From Microbispora sp. H11081 (GTDB lineage: Bacteria; Actinomycetota; Actinomycetes; Streptosporangiales; Streptosporangiaceae), in contig NZ_JABBWV010000001.1 of assembly GCF_012999535.1 (NCBI RefSeq), forward strand, positions 620,001 to 684,000: a stretch of DNA of 64,000 nt, read 5' to 3'. A program made the position numbers and the translations under genes. Below, one piece after another: positions 24,265 to 32,455 of the stretch. The notes beneath the pieces are model-generated. The model ran no database searches and had not been told where the DNA came from. It was given only the letters and a program-made list of their open reading frames with translations. How positions within the stretch are numbered: the stretch's first letter is position 1; each line of letters starts with the position of its first letter.

Positions 24265-24286
24265 CCTTTGTCACAACGTACAAAGG
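24265..24286. promoter_or_regulatory. Inverted repeat in the nfo-uraD promoter region
   Basis: CCTTTGT-N8-ACAAAGG is a perfect 7-bp inverted repeat midway between the divergent starts. It is a candidate operator for the purine degradation genes, for nfo, or both; no regulator gene for it lies in the window. Confidence 0.4.
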
Positions 24287-24362
24287 CGTCCCCTGAGCGG
24301 GACGCGCGGTTCGGACGTCGCGCCGCTGGATCCCGGCGCGGCCCGGCGGTTGACTGACGGGC

Positions 24363-24836
24363 ATGCGCGAACTCAGCCGGGAGGACCTGCGGTCCTGCTG
24401 CTCCTCCACCACGTGGGTGGAGAAGGTCGCCGCGCGCGGCCCGTACGAGGACCTCGACGGGCTCCGCCGCGTGAGCGGGTCGGTCTTCGCGGAGCTGGCC
24501 TGGGACGACGTGCTCGAGGCGCTGGCGGCGCATCCCCGCATCGGTGAGCGCCCCGGCGGCGCGGGACGCGAGGCCGCCTGGTCGCGCGCCGAGCAGTCCG
24601 GGACGGCGGACGCGGGCGGAGACGTGCTCGGCGCGCTCCGCGAGGGCAACGCCGCCTACGAGAGCCGCTTCGGCCACGTCTACCTGGTCCGCGCGACCGG
24701 ACGGGACGCCGCCGAACTGCTGGCGCTGCTGCGCGAGCGGCTAGGCCACGACGAGGAGACCGAGCGCGGGGTGGTCCGCGAGGAGCTGTCGCAGATCGTC
24801 GAGCTGCGCCTGGCCAAGCTGTGGGAGGGCCGGTGA
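24363..24836 (+). CDS. uraD: OHCU decarboxylase (uric acid pathway)
   Basis: Decarboxylates 2-oxo-4-hydroxy-4-carboxy-5-ureidoimidazoline, the last step from urate to S-allantoin. The 157-residue protein has the family's C-S-S-x-W segment after the start (RSCCSSTTWVEKVA), HPRIGERP with the catalytic His near residue 57, and a C-terminal RLGHDEETER pattern followed by ELSQIVELRLAKL. ATG 24363 starts the first gene of a tightly packed, plus-strand purine cluster; the next gene overlaps it by four bases. It is about normal length for the bacterial single-domain enzyme. The cluster content confirms the assignment. Confidence 0.93.
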   Translation: MRELSREDLRSCCSSTTWVEKVAARGPYEDLDGLRRVSGSVFAELAWDDVLEALAAHPRIGERPGGAGREAAWSRAEQSGTADAGGDVLGALREGNAAYESRFGHVYLVRATGRDAAELLALLRERLGHDEETERGVVREELSQIVELRLAKLWEGR

Positions 24837-25180
24837 GCCTCTCGACCCACGTGCTCGACACCGCCGCGGGGCGGCCGGCCAAGGACGTGTTCGTACGGCT
24901 GTCGCGGCGCGCCGCGCACGGGTTCGTGCCGGTGGCGGAGGGCCGCACCGACGGCGACGGCCGGATCAGGGAGTGGACCCCGCTCGGCCGGGAGTGGGAC
25001 CCGGCGGGGGACCCCAGGCCAGGGACCTACCGGCTCGTGTTCGACACCGGCGCCTACCTGGGGGACGAGGCGTTCTTCCCCGAGGTCAGCGTCGTGTTCG
25101 CCATCAGGGAGGCGGGCGAGCACTACCACGTGCCGCTGCTGCTGAGCCCGTTCGCCTATTCGACCTACCGGGGGAGCTGA
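24833..25180 (+). CDS. uraH: 5-hydroxyisourate hydrolase
   Basis: Hydrolyses 5-hydroxyisourate, the urate oxidase product, to OHCU. The 115-residue, transthyretin-like protein has the N-terminal STHVLDTAAGRPA with its catalytic His, the middle TDGDGRI segment, and the diagnostic C-terminal YSTYRGS. GTG 24833 overlaps the uraD stop (GTGA); another GTG four codons earlier is possible but less well placed. Together with uraD and urate oxidase it forms the complete urate-to-allantoin module, in reverse order of use. Tetramer formation with the active sites at the interface is known for the family. Confidence 0.95.
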   Translation: MSLSTHVLDTAAGRPAKDVFVRLSRRAAHGFVPVAEGRTDGDGRIREWTPLGREWDPAGDPRPGTYRLVFDTGAYLGDEAFFPEVSVVFAIREAGEHYHVPLLLSPFAYSTYRGS

Positions 25181-25181
25181 C

Positions 25182-26042
25182 GTGGCCGTTCTGGGGCCGA
25201 ACAGGTACGGCAAGGCCGAGACGAGGGTCGTACGGGTGACCCGGCACGGCGACGCGCACCGGATCAAGGACCTCACCGTCGGCACGGCGCTGTCCGGCGA
25301 CATGACCGAGGTCCACCTGAGCGGCGACAACTCCGCCGTCCTGCCCACCGACACGCAGAAGAACACGGTCTTCGCGTTCGCCAAGAAGCACGGCGTCGGG
25401 GCGATAGAGGACTTCGCGCTGCTGCTGGCGCGTCATTTCACGGACTCCCAGCCCGCGATCCACCACGCGAGGGTCGCGATCGAGGAGCACGCCTGGGAGC
25501 GCAACGGCGCGTTCGGGCACTCGTTCGTCCGCTCGGGCCCGGAGGTCCGCACCTGCGTGGCCCACTACGACGGGACGCGGTCGTGGGTGGTCTCCGGGCT
25601 GCGCGACCTCGTCGTGCTGAACACGACCAACTCCGAGTTCTGGGGCTTCGCCAAGGACGAGTACACGACGCTGGCGGAGACCCGCGACCGCGTCCTGGCC
25701 ACCGCCGTGGACGCCTCCTGGCGGCACGCGGACGCCTCCCAGGACTGGGACAAGGCGTATGAGAACGCCCGCAACGCCCTGCTCGCGGCATTCGCCGACA
25801 CCTACAGCCTGTCGCTGCAGCAGACGTTGTACGCGATGGGCACCCGGGTGCTGGCCGAGTGCCCGGGGGTCTGCGAGGTGCGGCTGTCGCTGCCGAACAA
25901 GCACCACTTCCCGGTGGACCTCACGCCCTTCGGACTGGACAACGACGGCGAGGTCTTCTTCGCCGCCGACCGGCCGTACGGGCTGATCGAGGGGACCGTG
26001 CTGCGCGAGGACGCCCCCGACGCCGGCCCGGCCTGGGAGTAA
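25182..26042 (+). CDS. Urate oxidase (uricase)
   Basis: Oxidises urate to 5-hydroxyisourate with O2, without cofactor. The 286-residue protein contains both T-fold repeats. Recognisable parts are the N-terminal NRYGKAETRVVRV, the catalytic-site segment LPTDTQKNTVFAFAKKHG with the conserved Thr and Lys, and NTTNSEFWGFAKDEYTTL in the second half. GTG 25182 follows the uraH stop with one base between. There is no C-terminal peroxisomal signal, as expected for a bacterial enzyme. The flanking uraH and uraD make the assignment firm. The substrate would come from xanthine dehydrogenase, only two subunits of which are encoded next door. Confidence 0.95.
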   Translation: MAVLGPNRYGKAETRVVRVTRHGDAHRIKDLTVGTALSGDMTEVHLSGDNSAVLPTDTQKNTVFAFAKKHGVGAIEDFALLLARHFTDSQPAIHHARVAIEEHAWERNGAFGHSFVRSGPEVRTCVAHYDGTRSWVVSGLRDLVVLNTTNSEFWGFAKDEYTTLAETRDRVLATAVDASWRHADASQDWDKAYENARNALLAAFADTYSLSLQQTLYAMGTRVLAECPGVCEVRLSLPNKHHFPVDLTPFGLDNDGEVFFAADRPYGLIEGTVLREDAPDAGPAWE

Positions 26043-26045
26043 CCG

Positions 26046-26903
26046 ATGGATTTCCTGCGACCGCGGACCTGGGCGGAGGCCCTGGCGCTCAAGGCCGAGC
26101 GGCCCGAGGCGACGCCGATCCAGGGCGGCACCGACGTCATGGTGGAGATCAACCTCGACAAGGGCCGTCCGGCGGCCCTGCTCGACCTCACGCCGCTGCC
26201 GGAGCTGCGCGAGTGGACCGGCGAGGGCGAGATGATCCGCCTCGGCGCCGGCGTCACCTACTCCCGGCTGATCGCGGAACTGGGCGCCCGCCTGCCCGGC
26301 CTGGCCCAGGCGTCCCGTACGGTCGGGTCGCCGCAGATCCGCAACCGGGGCACGGTCGCGGGCAACCTCGGCGCGGCCTCGCCCGCGGGCGACAGCCATC
26401 CGCCGCTGCTGGCCTGCGGCGCGGTCGTGGAGGCCGAGTCGGTGCGCGGCGCCCGGCTGATCCCGATCGGGGAGTTCTACACCGGCGTGAAGCGCAACGC
26501 GCTCGCGCCCGACGAGCTGATCCGCGCCGTGCGCGTCCCGGCCGCCACAGGACCGCAGTACTTCTCCAAGGTCGGCACCAGGAACGCCATGGTGATCGCG
26601 GTGTGCTCGTTCGCGACGGCGCTGGAGCCGGGGGAGCGGCGGGTGGGCACCGGCATCGGCTCGGCCGCGCCGACCCCGCGCCGCGCCCCGGACGCCGAGG
26701 ACTTCGCGTCCGGCGAGCTGGACTGGGACGGCCGCGGCCCGCTCGACCCCGGCGTGGCGCGCCGGTTCGGCGAACTCGTGGCCGCCGCCGCCGCGCCGAT
26801 CGACGACGTGCGGGGCCGCGCCGCCTATCGCACGCACGCGCTGGCCGTGCTGGCACGCCGGGCGCTCGGCTGGGCATGGGACGACTACAGGGGGAACTCA
26901 TGA
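26046..26903 (+). CDS. Xanthine dehydrogenase FAD subunit (XdhB/CoxM-like)
   Basis: The 285-residue medium subunit of a molybdenum hydroxylase, carrying FAD. It has the family's N-terminal FLRPRTWAEAL, the flavin-binding GGTDVMVE segment (about 35-42), and the second flavin motif TVAGNLGAASPAGD. It would pass electrons from the FeS subunit to NAD or another acceptor. ATG 26046 begins three bases after the uricase stop; the following FeS gene overlaps by four. In complete systems a roughly 750-residue molybdopterin subunit is encoded next to these two; none is found in this cluster, so whether this subunit still works with xanthine depends on a partner elsewhere. Confidence 0.92.
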   Translation: MDFLRPRTWAEALALKAERPEATPIQGGTDVMVEINLDKGRPAALLDLTPLPELREWTGEGEMIRLGAGVTYSRLIAELGARLPGLAQASRTVGSPQIRNRGTVAGNLGAASPAGDSHPPLLACGAVVEAESVRGARLIPIGEFYTGVKRNALAPDELIRAVRVPAATGPQYFSKVGTRNAMVIAVCSFATALEPGERRVGTGIGSAAPTPRRAPDAEDFASGELDWDGRGPLDPGVARRFGELVAAAAAPIDDVRGRAAYRTHALAVLARRALGWAWDDYRGNS

Positions 26904-27400
26904 GGGTGAGCCTCACGGTGAACGGCCGCCCGATGACGGCCGACGACGTGTGGGAGGGCGAGAGCCTGCTGTACGTCCTGCGCGAGCGGCTCGGCCTGCC
27001 GGGCGCCAAGAACGCCTGCGAGCAGGGCGAATGCGGGTCGTGCACGGTCTATCTCGACCGCACGCCGGTCTGCGCCTGCTTGGTCGCCGCCGGTCAGGCG
27101 GAGGGGAGCGAGGTGGTGACGGTCGAGGGCCTCACCGCCGGCGCCGAGCCGGACAGCGGGTTGCACGAGGTGCAGCGCGCGTTCGTGGACGCGGGGGCGG
27201 TGCAGTGCGGGTTCTGCACGCCCGGTCTCGTCGTGCAGGCCCACGCGCTGCTCGCGGACACGGACGGAGTGCCGCAGGACGCCGACATCAGGGAGGCCCT
27301 GGCCGGCAACCTGTGCCGCTGCACCGGGTACGAGAAGATCCTCGACGCGGTCCGCCTCGCCGCCACCCGCCGCCACCCCTCCCCCTCCCCTCCACCGTGA
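26900..27400 (+). CDS. Xanthine dehydrogenase [2Fe-2S] subunit (XdhC/CoxS-like)
   Basis: The 166-residue small subunit of a molybdenum hydroxylase. Two [2Fe-2S] clusters are indicated by the plant-ferredoxin motif CEQGECGSC with a later Cys, and the helical-domain motif CGFCTPG followed by CRCTGY. ATG 26900 overlaps the FAD gene stop (ATGA). The protein ends in a Pro/Ser-rich tail (after LAATRRH) that is not typical, and its TGA stop lies inside the 64-bp repeated element. The molybdopterin subunit gene that normally follows is missing; the next gene encodes an amidohydrolase. A deletion with its breakpoint here is a reasonable explanation. Confidence 0.92.
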   Translation: MRVSLTVNGRPMTADDVWEGESLLYVLRERLGLPGAKNACEQGECGSCTVYLDRTPVCACLVAAGQAEGSEVVTVEGLTAGAEPDSGLHEVQRAFVDAGAVQCGFCTPGLVVQAHALLADTDGVPQDADIREALAGNLCRCTGYEKILDAVRLAATRRHPSPSPPP

Positions 27401-27460
27401 TCTTGTAGTTTGTCGCACTCACCCCACGCCACCTGCGCCGGAACCCTCCGTGATCATGCA
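27397..27460 (+). repeat. 64-bp element, copy 1 (inverted partner of copy 2)
   Basis: Made of a 21-bp block starting GTGATCTTGTAG (27397-27417), a 7-bp block ACCTGCG (27431-27437) and a 15-bp block CTCCGTGATCATGCA (27446-27460). The copy at 30095-30158 has the same blocks with identical spacing on the opposite strand; 46 of 64 positions agree. It overlaps the stop codon of the FeS subunit gene and fills most of the gap before the amidohydrolase gene. Confidence 0.9.
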
Positions 27461-27498
27461 GAAAATCGTGCTCGCCCCACCTGACCAGGGAGTCTCCA

Positions 27499-28866
27499 TT
27501 GCGTGATCTCGCACCACGAGGAGTGGTCATCGAGAACGCCCACGTCGTCCCGGTCGTGGGGGAGGAGATACCGTCCGGTCACATCGTCGTGGAGAACGGC
27601 CTGATCACGGCGGTCGGCCCCGGCCCGGCGGCGGCCGTACCCGAGGGGGCGGAACGCGTCGACGGCGCAGGCTGCCTGGCCACCCCCGGCCTGGTCAACA
27701 CCCACCACCACCTCTACCAGTGGGCGTCCCAGGGGGTGACCCCGGACGGCACGCTGTTCGAGTGGCTGGTGGCGAGCTACCGGCTGTGGGCCCGGATGGA
27801 CGCCGAGGTGGTGTCGGGCGCGGCGACGGCGGGGCTGGCCTGGCTGGCCCTGTCGGGCTGCACGACCTCCACCGACCACCACTACATCTTCCCGAAGGGC
27901 AGGGGAGACCTGTTCGAGGCGGAGATCGAGGCCGCGCGGCGGGTCGGGGTGCGCTTCCATCCCTGCCGGGGGTCGATGGACCGAGGCGCCTCGCGGGGCG
28001 GCCTGCCGCCGGACGAGGTGGTCGAGGACGTCGACGAGATCCTCCAGGCCACCGACGAAGCGATCAGGAAATATCACGATCCGTCGTTCGGGTCGATGCT
28101 CCGCGTCGCGGTCGCCCCCTGCTCGCCGTTCTCGGTCAGCGGCGAGCTCATGACCCGCTCCGCCGACCTCGCGCGCTCCCACGGCGTACGGCTGCACACG
28201 CACATGGCGGAGACGGCCGACGAGGACGAGCACTGCAGGCAGCAGTTCGGCGTGCTGCCGGGCGAATATCTCGACGACCTCGGCTGGCTCGGCCCCGACG
28301 TGTGGCTGGCGCACTGCGTGCACCTGACCGACAAGGACGTGCGGCGCTTCGGCGAGACCGGCACCGGCACCGCCCACTGCCCGTCCTCCAACGGCCGCCT
28401 CGGCGCCGGGATCGCCAGGATCGCCGACCTGCTGGCCGCGGGCGCGCCGGTCGGGCTCGGGGTCGACGGCGCAGCCTCCAGCGAGATGACCCCGCTGGCC
28501 GGGGAGATCCGGATGGCGATGCTCATCCAGCGGGCCCGGTACGGCCCCCGCGCGCTGACCGCCCGCCAGGCGCTGGAGATGGCCACGCTCGGCGGCGCCC
28601 GCTGCCTCGGACGGGAGGCCGAGATCGGCTCGCTGGAACCCGGCAAGCTCGCCGACATCGCCCTGTGGCGGCTCGGCGGTTTCCACGCCGCTGTCGACGA
28701 CCCCGTCGTGGCGTTCGCGTACGGCGCCACGCCGCCGCTGGAACGGCTGCTCGTGGGCGGCCGGACGGTCGTGGCGGGCGGGGAACTGCGTACGGTCTCC
28801 GGCGAGGAGGCCGCGAGGGCCGGGGCCGGAGCCCATCTCCGCCTGACCACCGGAGATCATGTCTGA
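27499..28866 (+). CDS. 8-oxoguanine/guanine deaminase-type amidohydrolase
   Basis: A 455-residue cyclic deaminase. It has the metal-binding NTHHHLYQ segment near residue 74, HTHMAETADE with the second His pair, HCVHLTD, and GVDGAASSE with the catalytic Asp, the pattern of the subgroup that includes 8-oxoguanine deaminase; guanine deaminase is the main alternative. It would feed oxidised or normal guanine into xanthine or urate. The start is TTG 27499, supported by AGGGAG seven bases upstream; no in-frame ATG is nearby. It sits between the two copies of the inverted 64-bp element, together with the glycerate kinase gene. Exact substrate choice cannot be decided from sequence. Confidence 0.82.
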   Translation: MRDLAPRGVVIENAHVVPVVGEEIPSGHIVVENGLITAVGPGPAAAVPEGAERVDGAGCLATPGLVNTHHHLYQWASQGVTPDGTLFEWLVASYRLWARMDAEVVSGAATAGLAWLALSGCTTSTDHHYIFPKGRGDLFEAEIEAARRVGVRFHPCRGSMDRGASRGGLPPDEVVEDVDEILQATDEAIRKYHDPSFGSMLRVAVAPCSPFSVSGELMTRSADLARSHGVRLHTHMAETADEDEHCRQQFGVLPGEYLDDLGWLGPDVWLAHCVHLTDKDVRRFGETGTGTAHCPSSNGRLGAGIARIADLLAAGAPVGLGVDGAASSEMTPLAGEIRMAMLIQRARYGPRALTARQALEMATLGGARCLGREAEIGSLEPGKLADIALWRLGGFHAAVDDPVVAFAYGATPPLERLLVGGRTVVAGGELRTVSGEEAARAGAGAHLRLTTGDHV

Positions 28867-28894
28867 GACATCCCGGACGGATCGAGGGGCAGGC

Positions 28895-30076
28895 ATGACA
28901 GGACACGTCGTCATCGCGGCGGACAAGTTTCGCGGGTCGCTCACCGCGCCCGAGGTGGCGGCGCACGTCGCCGCCGGTCTTGGCGGCGTACCCGTCGTCG
29001 CGCTGCCCGTGGCCGACGGGGGCGACGGCACCGTCGACGCGGTCGTGGCGAACGGCTTCACCCGGGTGGAGACGCAGGTCACCGGGCCGACCGGCGACCC
29101 GGTGACCGCGAGCTACGCCGTACGGGACGAGCCAGGGGCGCGGGTCGCCGTGATCGAACTGGCCGAGGCGTCGGGACTGCGCCGGCTGCCCGGCGACCTG
29201 GCGCCGCTGACCGCCACCAGCCGCGGCACCGGTGAGCTGATCGCCCACGCCGTACGGCACGGCGCGACGCGGATCGTGCTCGGCCTCGGCGGCAGCGCCT
29301 GCACCGACGGGGGCGCGGGGATGGCCCAGGCCCTCGGCGTACGGCTGCTGGACGCGGCGGGCGACGACCTGCCGTACGGCGGGGCCGCGCTGCGCGACCT
29401 CCACACCGTCGACGCCTCGGGACGGCTGCGCGGGTTCGAGGTGATCGTGGCGAGCGACGTGGACAACCCGCTGCTCGGGCCGTACGGCGCGGCGGCGGTG
29501 TACGGCCCGCAGAAGGGCGCGAGCCCGCAGGACGTCGCGGTGCTCGAGGCCGGGCTGGCCCGGCTGGCGGCCGTGACCGCGCACACCCACGGCCTGGCGG
29601 GCGCGGCCGAGCACGACGGCGTGGTCCGCGCGATGGGCGTGGCCGGGCGGCCGGGGGCCGGCGCCGCGGGCGGGGTGGGGTTCGGCGCGCTGACGTTCCT
29701 CGACGCGGAGATCAGGCCCGGCATCGGCTACCTGCTCGACCTCGTGGAGTTCGACCGGCACGTGGCGGGCGCGCGGCTGGTCATCACGGGCGAGGGCTCG
29801 ATCGACGAGCAGACCCTGCGCGGCAAGGCCCCGGTGGGCGTCGCCGCGGCCGCGGCCGAGCATGGCGTGCCGGTCGTGGCGGTCTGCGGCAGGCGGTCGG
29901 TGGGCGATGACGAGTTGCGGGCGGCCGGCATAGAGGCGGCGTACGCGCTGACCGACATCGAGCCCGACGTGAGCCGCTGCGTGGCGGAGGCCGGGCCGCT
30001 GCTGGAGAAGCTCGCGGCGCGGATCGCCGCCGAGCGTCTGGTGCAAGATCACAAACGGGCGATGCCCAGGTCGTGA
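28895..30076 (+). CDS. glxK: Glycerate kinase
   Basis: Phosphorylates glycerate, here most likely that formed from glyoxylate released in allantoin degradation. The 393-residue protein is of the GarK/GlxK type: it begins [14 protein letters not shown], has the Gly-rich [20 protein letters not shown] segment, [16 protein letters not shown] with the NPL signature, and [17 protein letters not shown] near the end. ATG 28895 follows GAGGGGCAGG. The C-terminal [11 protein letters not shown] is encoded by sequence containing another GTGATCTTG-like motif in inverted orientation, adjacent to copy 2 of the repeated element. Glyoxylate carboligase and tartronate semialdehyde reductase, needed to connect glyoxylate to glycerate, are not in the window. 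Confidence 0.92.
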   Translation: MTGHVVIAADKFRGSLTAPEVAAHVAAGLGGVPVVALPVADGGDGTVDAVVANGFTRVETQVTGPTGDPVTASYAVRDEPGARVAVIELAEASGLRRLPGDLAPLTATSRGTGELIAHAVRHGATRIVLGLGGSACTDGGAGMAQALGVRLLDAAGDDLPYGGAALRDLHTVDASGRLRGFEVIVASDVDNPLLGPYGAAAVYGPQKGASPQDVAVLEAGLARLAAVTAHTHGLAGAAEHDGVVRAMGVAGRPGAGAAGGVGFGALTFLDAEIRPGIGYLLDLVEFDRHVAGARLVITGEGSIDEQTLRGKAPVGVAAAAAEHGVPVVAVCGRRSVGDDELRAAGIEAAYALTDIEPDVSRCVAEAGPLLEKLAARIAAERLVQDHKRAMPRS

Positions 30077-30094
30077 GGGGAGTGGCGAGTTTCG

Positions 30095-30158
30095 TGCATG
30101 ATCACGGAGGTGATAACCGCAGGTCAGCGGCATCGTCTGCGACAAACTACAAGATCAC
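30095..30158 (-). repeat. 64-bp element, copy 2 (inverted partner of copy 1)
   Basis: Carries the same three conserved blocks as copy 1 on the opposite strand: 30138-30158, a central block, and 30095-30109, with spacers of identical length but different sequence. It fills the gap between glycerate kinase and allantoinase. A related single motif (GTGCAAGATCAC) lies at 30041-30052 inside the end of the glycerate kinase gene. Confidence 0.9.
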
Positions 30159-30171
30159 GCCGGGTGGGGGG

Positions 30172-31476
30172 GTGTGGGATCTGGTGGTGCGATCACGGCG
30201 GACCGTGACCCCGGAGGGGGAGCGCCCTCTCTCGGTCGCCGTGCACGACGGTGTGATCGCCGCCCTGGCCCCCTACGACGAGCCGCCCGCGGCCGCGAGG
30301 CACGCAGACCTCGGCGACCTGCCGCTGCTGCCCGGGCTGGTCGACTCCCACGTGCACGTCAACGAGCCGGGCCGCACCCACTGGGAGGGCTTCGCGACCG
30401 CCACCAGGGCGGCGGCGGCCGGAGGCGTGACCACCATCGTGGACATGCCGCTCAACTCGCTGCCCCCGACCGTGGACGTGGCCGCGCTGGAGGTCAAGCG
30501 GAAGGCCGCCGAGGGGCGGTGCCACGTGGACGTCGCCTTCTGGGGCGGTGCGATCCCCGGCAACCTCGCCCACCTGCGCCCCCTGCACGAGGCCGGCGTG
30601 GCGGGCGTCAAGTGCTTCCTCTCGCCGTCGGGCGTGGACGAGTTCCCCGCGCTCGACCGCGAGGGGCTGCGGGCCGCGCTCGCGGAGGTGGCGGCCTTCG
30701 ACGGCCTGCTGATCGCCCACGCCGAGGACCCCGGCCTGCTGTCGGACCCAGGCGGCCCCGCGTACGGCGACTTCCTCAGGTCGCGGCCCCAGGAGGCGGA
30801 GCGCGCGGCCGTCGAGACGGTGATTACGCTCGCGGCGGAGACGGGGGCGCGGGCGCACATCGTGCACGTGTCGGCCGCCGCCTGCGTGGAACCGCTGCGC
30901 GCGGCCCAGGCGGCGGGGGTGCGCGTCACCGCGGAGACCTGCCCCCACTACCTGACGCTGGCGGCCGAGCAGGTCACCGGGCCCGCCTACAAGTGCTGCC
31001 CGCCGATCAGGGAGGCGGCCAACCGCGACGCGCTGTGGCGGGCGCTCGCCGACGGCGTGCTCATTGGGGTCGTCTCCGACCACTCCCCGTCGACGCCCGA
31101 CCTCAAGGTGCCCGACTTCGCCGCGGCCTGGGGCGGGATCTCCTCGCTCCAGGTCGGCCTGCCCGCCGTGTGGACGGCGGCCCGTGCCCGCGGCCACGAC
31201 CTGGCCGACGTGGCGCGCTGGATGGCCGGGGGACCCGCCCGCCTGGCCGGTCTGCCGCGCAAGGGGGCGATCCGGGTGGGCAACGACGCGGACCTGGTCG
31301 CCTTCGACCCCGACGCCGAGTTCACCGTCGACGTCGCGGCGCTGCACCACCGCAACCCCGTCTCCCCCTATCACGGCGCGCGGCTCGCGGGCGTCGTGCG
31401 CACCACCTGGCTGCGCGGGGTGCCGGTCGACTTCGGCGTCCCGCGCGGACGACTGCTGACCCGAGGAGCGCGATGA
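30172..31476 (+). CDS. allB: Allantoinase
   Basis: Opens the hydantoin ring of allantoin to give allantoate. The 434-residue amidohydrolase has the binuclear-metal signature [17 protein letters not shown] near residue 60, the carboxylated Lys in [10 protein letters not shown], the later metal ligands in HIVHVS and ETCPHYLTL, and SDHSPS with the catalytic Asp. GTG 30172 is chosen; starts further upstream would translate the repeated element. A G-rich run (GGGTGGGGGG) precedes it. The allantoicase gene overlaps the stop by four bases. The [11 protein letters not shown] motif and cluster context favour allantoinase over the related dihydroorotase, which is encoded separately at 48426-49760. Confidence 0.93.
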   Translation: MWDLVVRSRRTVTPEGERPLSVAVHDGVIAALAPYDEPPAAARHADLGDLPLLPGLVDSHVHVNEPGRTHWEGFATATRAAAAGGVTTIVDMPLNSLPPTVDVAALEVKRKAAEGRCHVDVAFWGGAIPGNLAHLRPLHEAGVAGVKCFLSPSGVDEFPALDREGLRAALAEVAAFDGLLIAHAEDPGLLSDPGGPAYGDFLRSRPQEAERAAVETVITLAAETGARAHIVHVSAAACVEPLRAAQAAGVRVTAETCPHYLTLAAEQVTGPAYKCCPPIREAANRDALWRALADGVLIGVVSDHSPSTPDLKVPDFAAAWGGISSLQVGLPAVWTAARARGHDLADVARWMAGGPARLAGLPRKGAIRVGNDADLVAFDPDAEFTVDVAALHHRNPVSPYHGARLAGVVRTTWLRGVPVDFGVPRGRLLTRGAR

Positions 31477-32438
31477 CCGGCTTCACCCGCCTGCCCGACC
31501 TCGCCCTGCGCACGTACGGCGGGTCGGTCGTGGCCGCCAACGACGAGTCGTTCGCCGAGCGGGAGGCGCTCATCAGGCCGGGAAGGGCCGAGTTCCGGCC
31601 GCACACCTTCGGCGCCAAGGGCCAGGTGTACGACGGCTGGGAGACGCGGCGAAGGCGTGAGCCCGGCCACGACTGGGCGATCGTCAGGCTCGGGCTGCCG
31701 GGCGTCATCAGGGGCGTGGTGGTGGACACCGCGTGGTTCCGCGGCAACTACCCGCCGTACGCGTCGGTGGAGGCGTGCGAGGCCGAGGGCCATCCCGCGC
31801 CGGACGAGCTGGACGGCTGGGTGGAGATCGTGCCGAAGAGCCCGCTGAAGGGCGACGCGGTCCACGAGTTCGCGGTGACCGACCCGCGCCGTTTCACGCA
31901 CGTGCGGCTGAACATCTTCCCCGACGGCGGCGTGGCGCGGCTGCGGGTCCACGGCCGGGTGGTGCCCGACCGCGCGTTCCTCGACGGCCTCACCGTCGAT
32001 CTCGCCGCGCTGGAGAACGGCGGCCTGGTCACTGCCTGCTCCGACGAGTTCTACTCCGCGCCGAACAACGTCCTCGCGCCCGGCCTGGCCCGCGACCAGT
32101 CCGAGGGCTGGGAGACCGCGCGCCGCCGAGACGGCGGCAACGACTGGCTCGTCGTCGCCCTGGCCGGGCCGGGCAGGGTGGCCGTCGCCGAGATCGACAC
32201 GACGAACCTGATCTTCAACGCCCCCGGCGCGGCGTCGCTGACGGGCGCGGACGCGGACCGGGCGCCGCTGGAGGACCCGGAGTCCTGGTTCCCGCTGCTG
32301 CCGAGGACGCGCCTGCAGCCCGACACCCGCCACCGCTTCCGCCTCGACGACGACCGCAGGGTCACGCACGTCCGGCTCGACATCCACCCCGACGGCGGGC
32401 TCGCCCGCCTCCGGCTCCTCGGCGCGCTCATCCCCTGA
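31473..32438 (+). CDS. alc: Allantoicase
   Basis: Hydrolyses allantoate to ureidoglycolate and urea. The 321-residue protein consists of two homologous jelly-roll halves. In each half the motif GW[ET]-x-RR followed by HDW or NDW and an LG/LAG strand recurs ([20 protein letters not shown] in the first, [16 protein letters not shown] in the second), as do closing strands of the type [18 protein letters not shown] and [21 protein letters not shown] 31473 overlaps the allantoinase stop. It is the last gene of the cluster; no ureidoglycolate lyase or urease gene follows, so later steps must be encoded elsewhere. The assignment is firm. Confidence 0.95.
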   Translation: MTGFTRLPDLALRTYGGSVVAANDESFAEREALIRPGRAEFRPHTFGAKGQVYDGWETRRRREPGHDWAIVRLGLPGVIRGVVVDTAWFRGNYPPYASVEACEAEGHPAPDELDGWVEIVPKSPLKGDAVHEFAVTDPRRFTHVRLNIFPDGGVARLRVHGRVVPDRAFLDGLTVDLAALENGGLVTACSDEFYSAPNNVLAPGLARDQSEGWETARRRDGGNDWLVVALAGPGRVAVAEIDTTNLIFNAPGAASLTGADADRAPLEDPESWFPLLPRTRLQPDTRHRFRLDDDRRVTHVRLDIHPDGGLARLRLLGALIP

Positions 32439-32455
32439 ACGGCCGGGCGGGGGCG

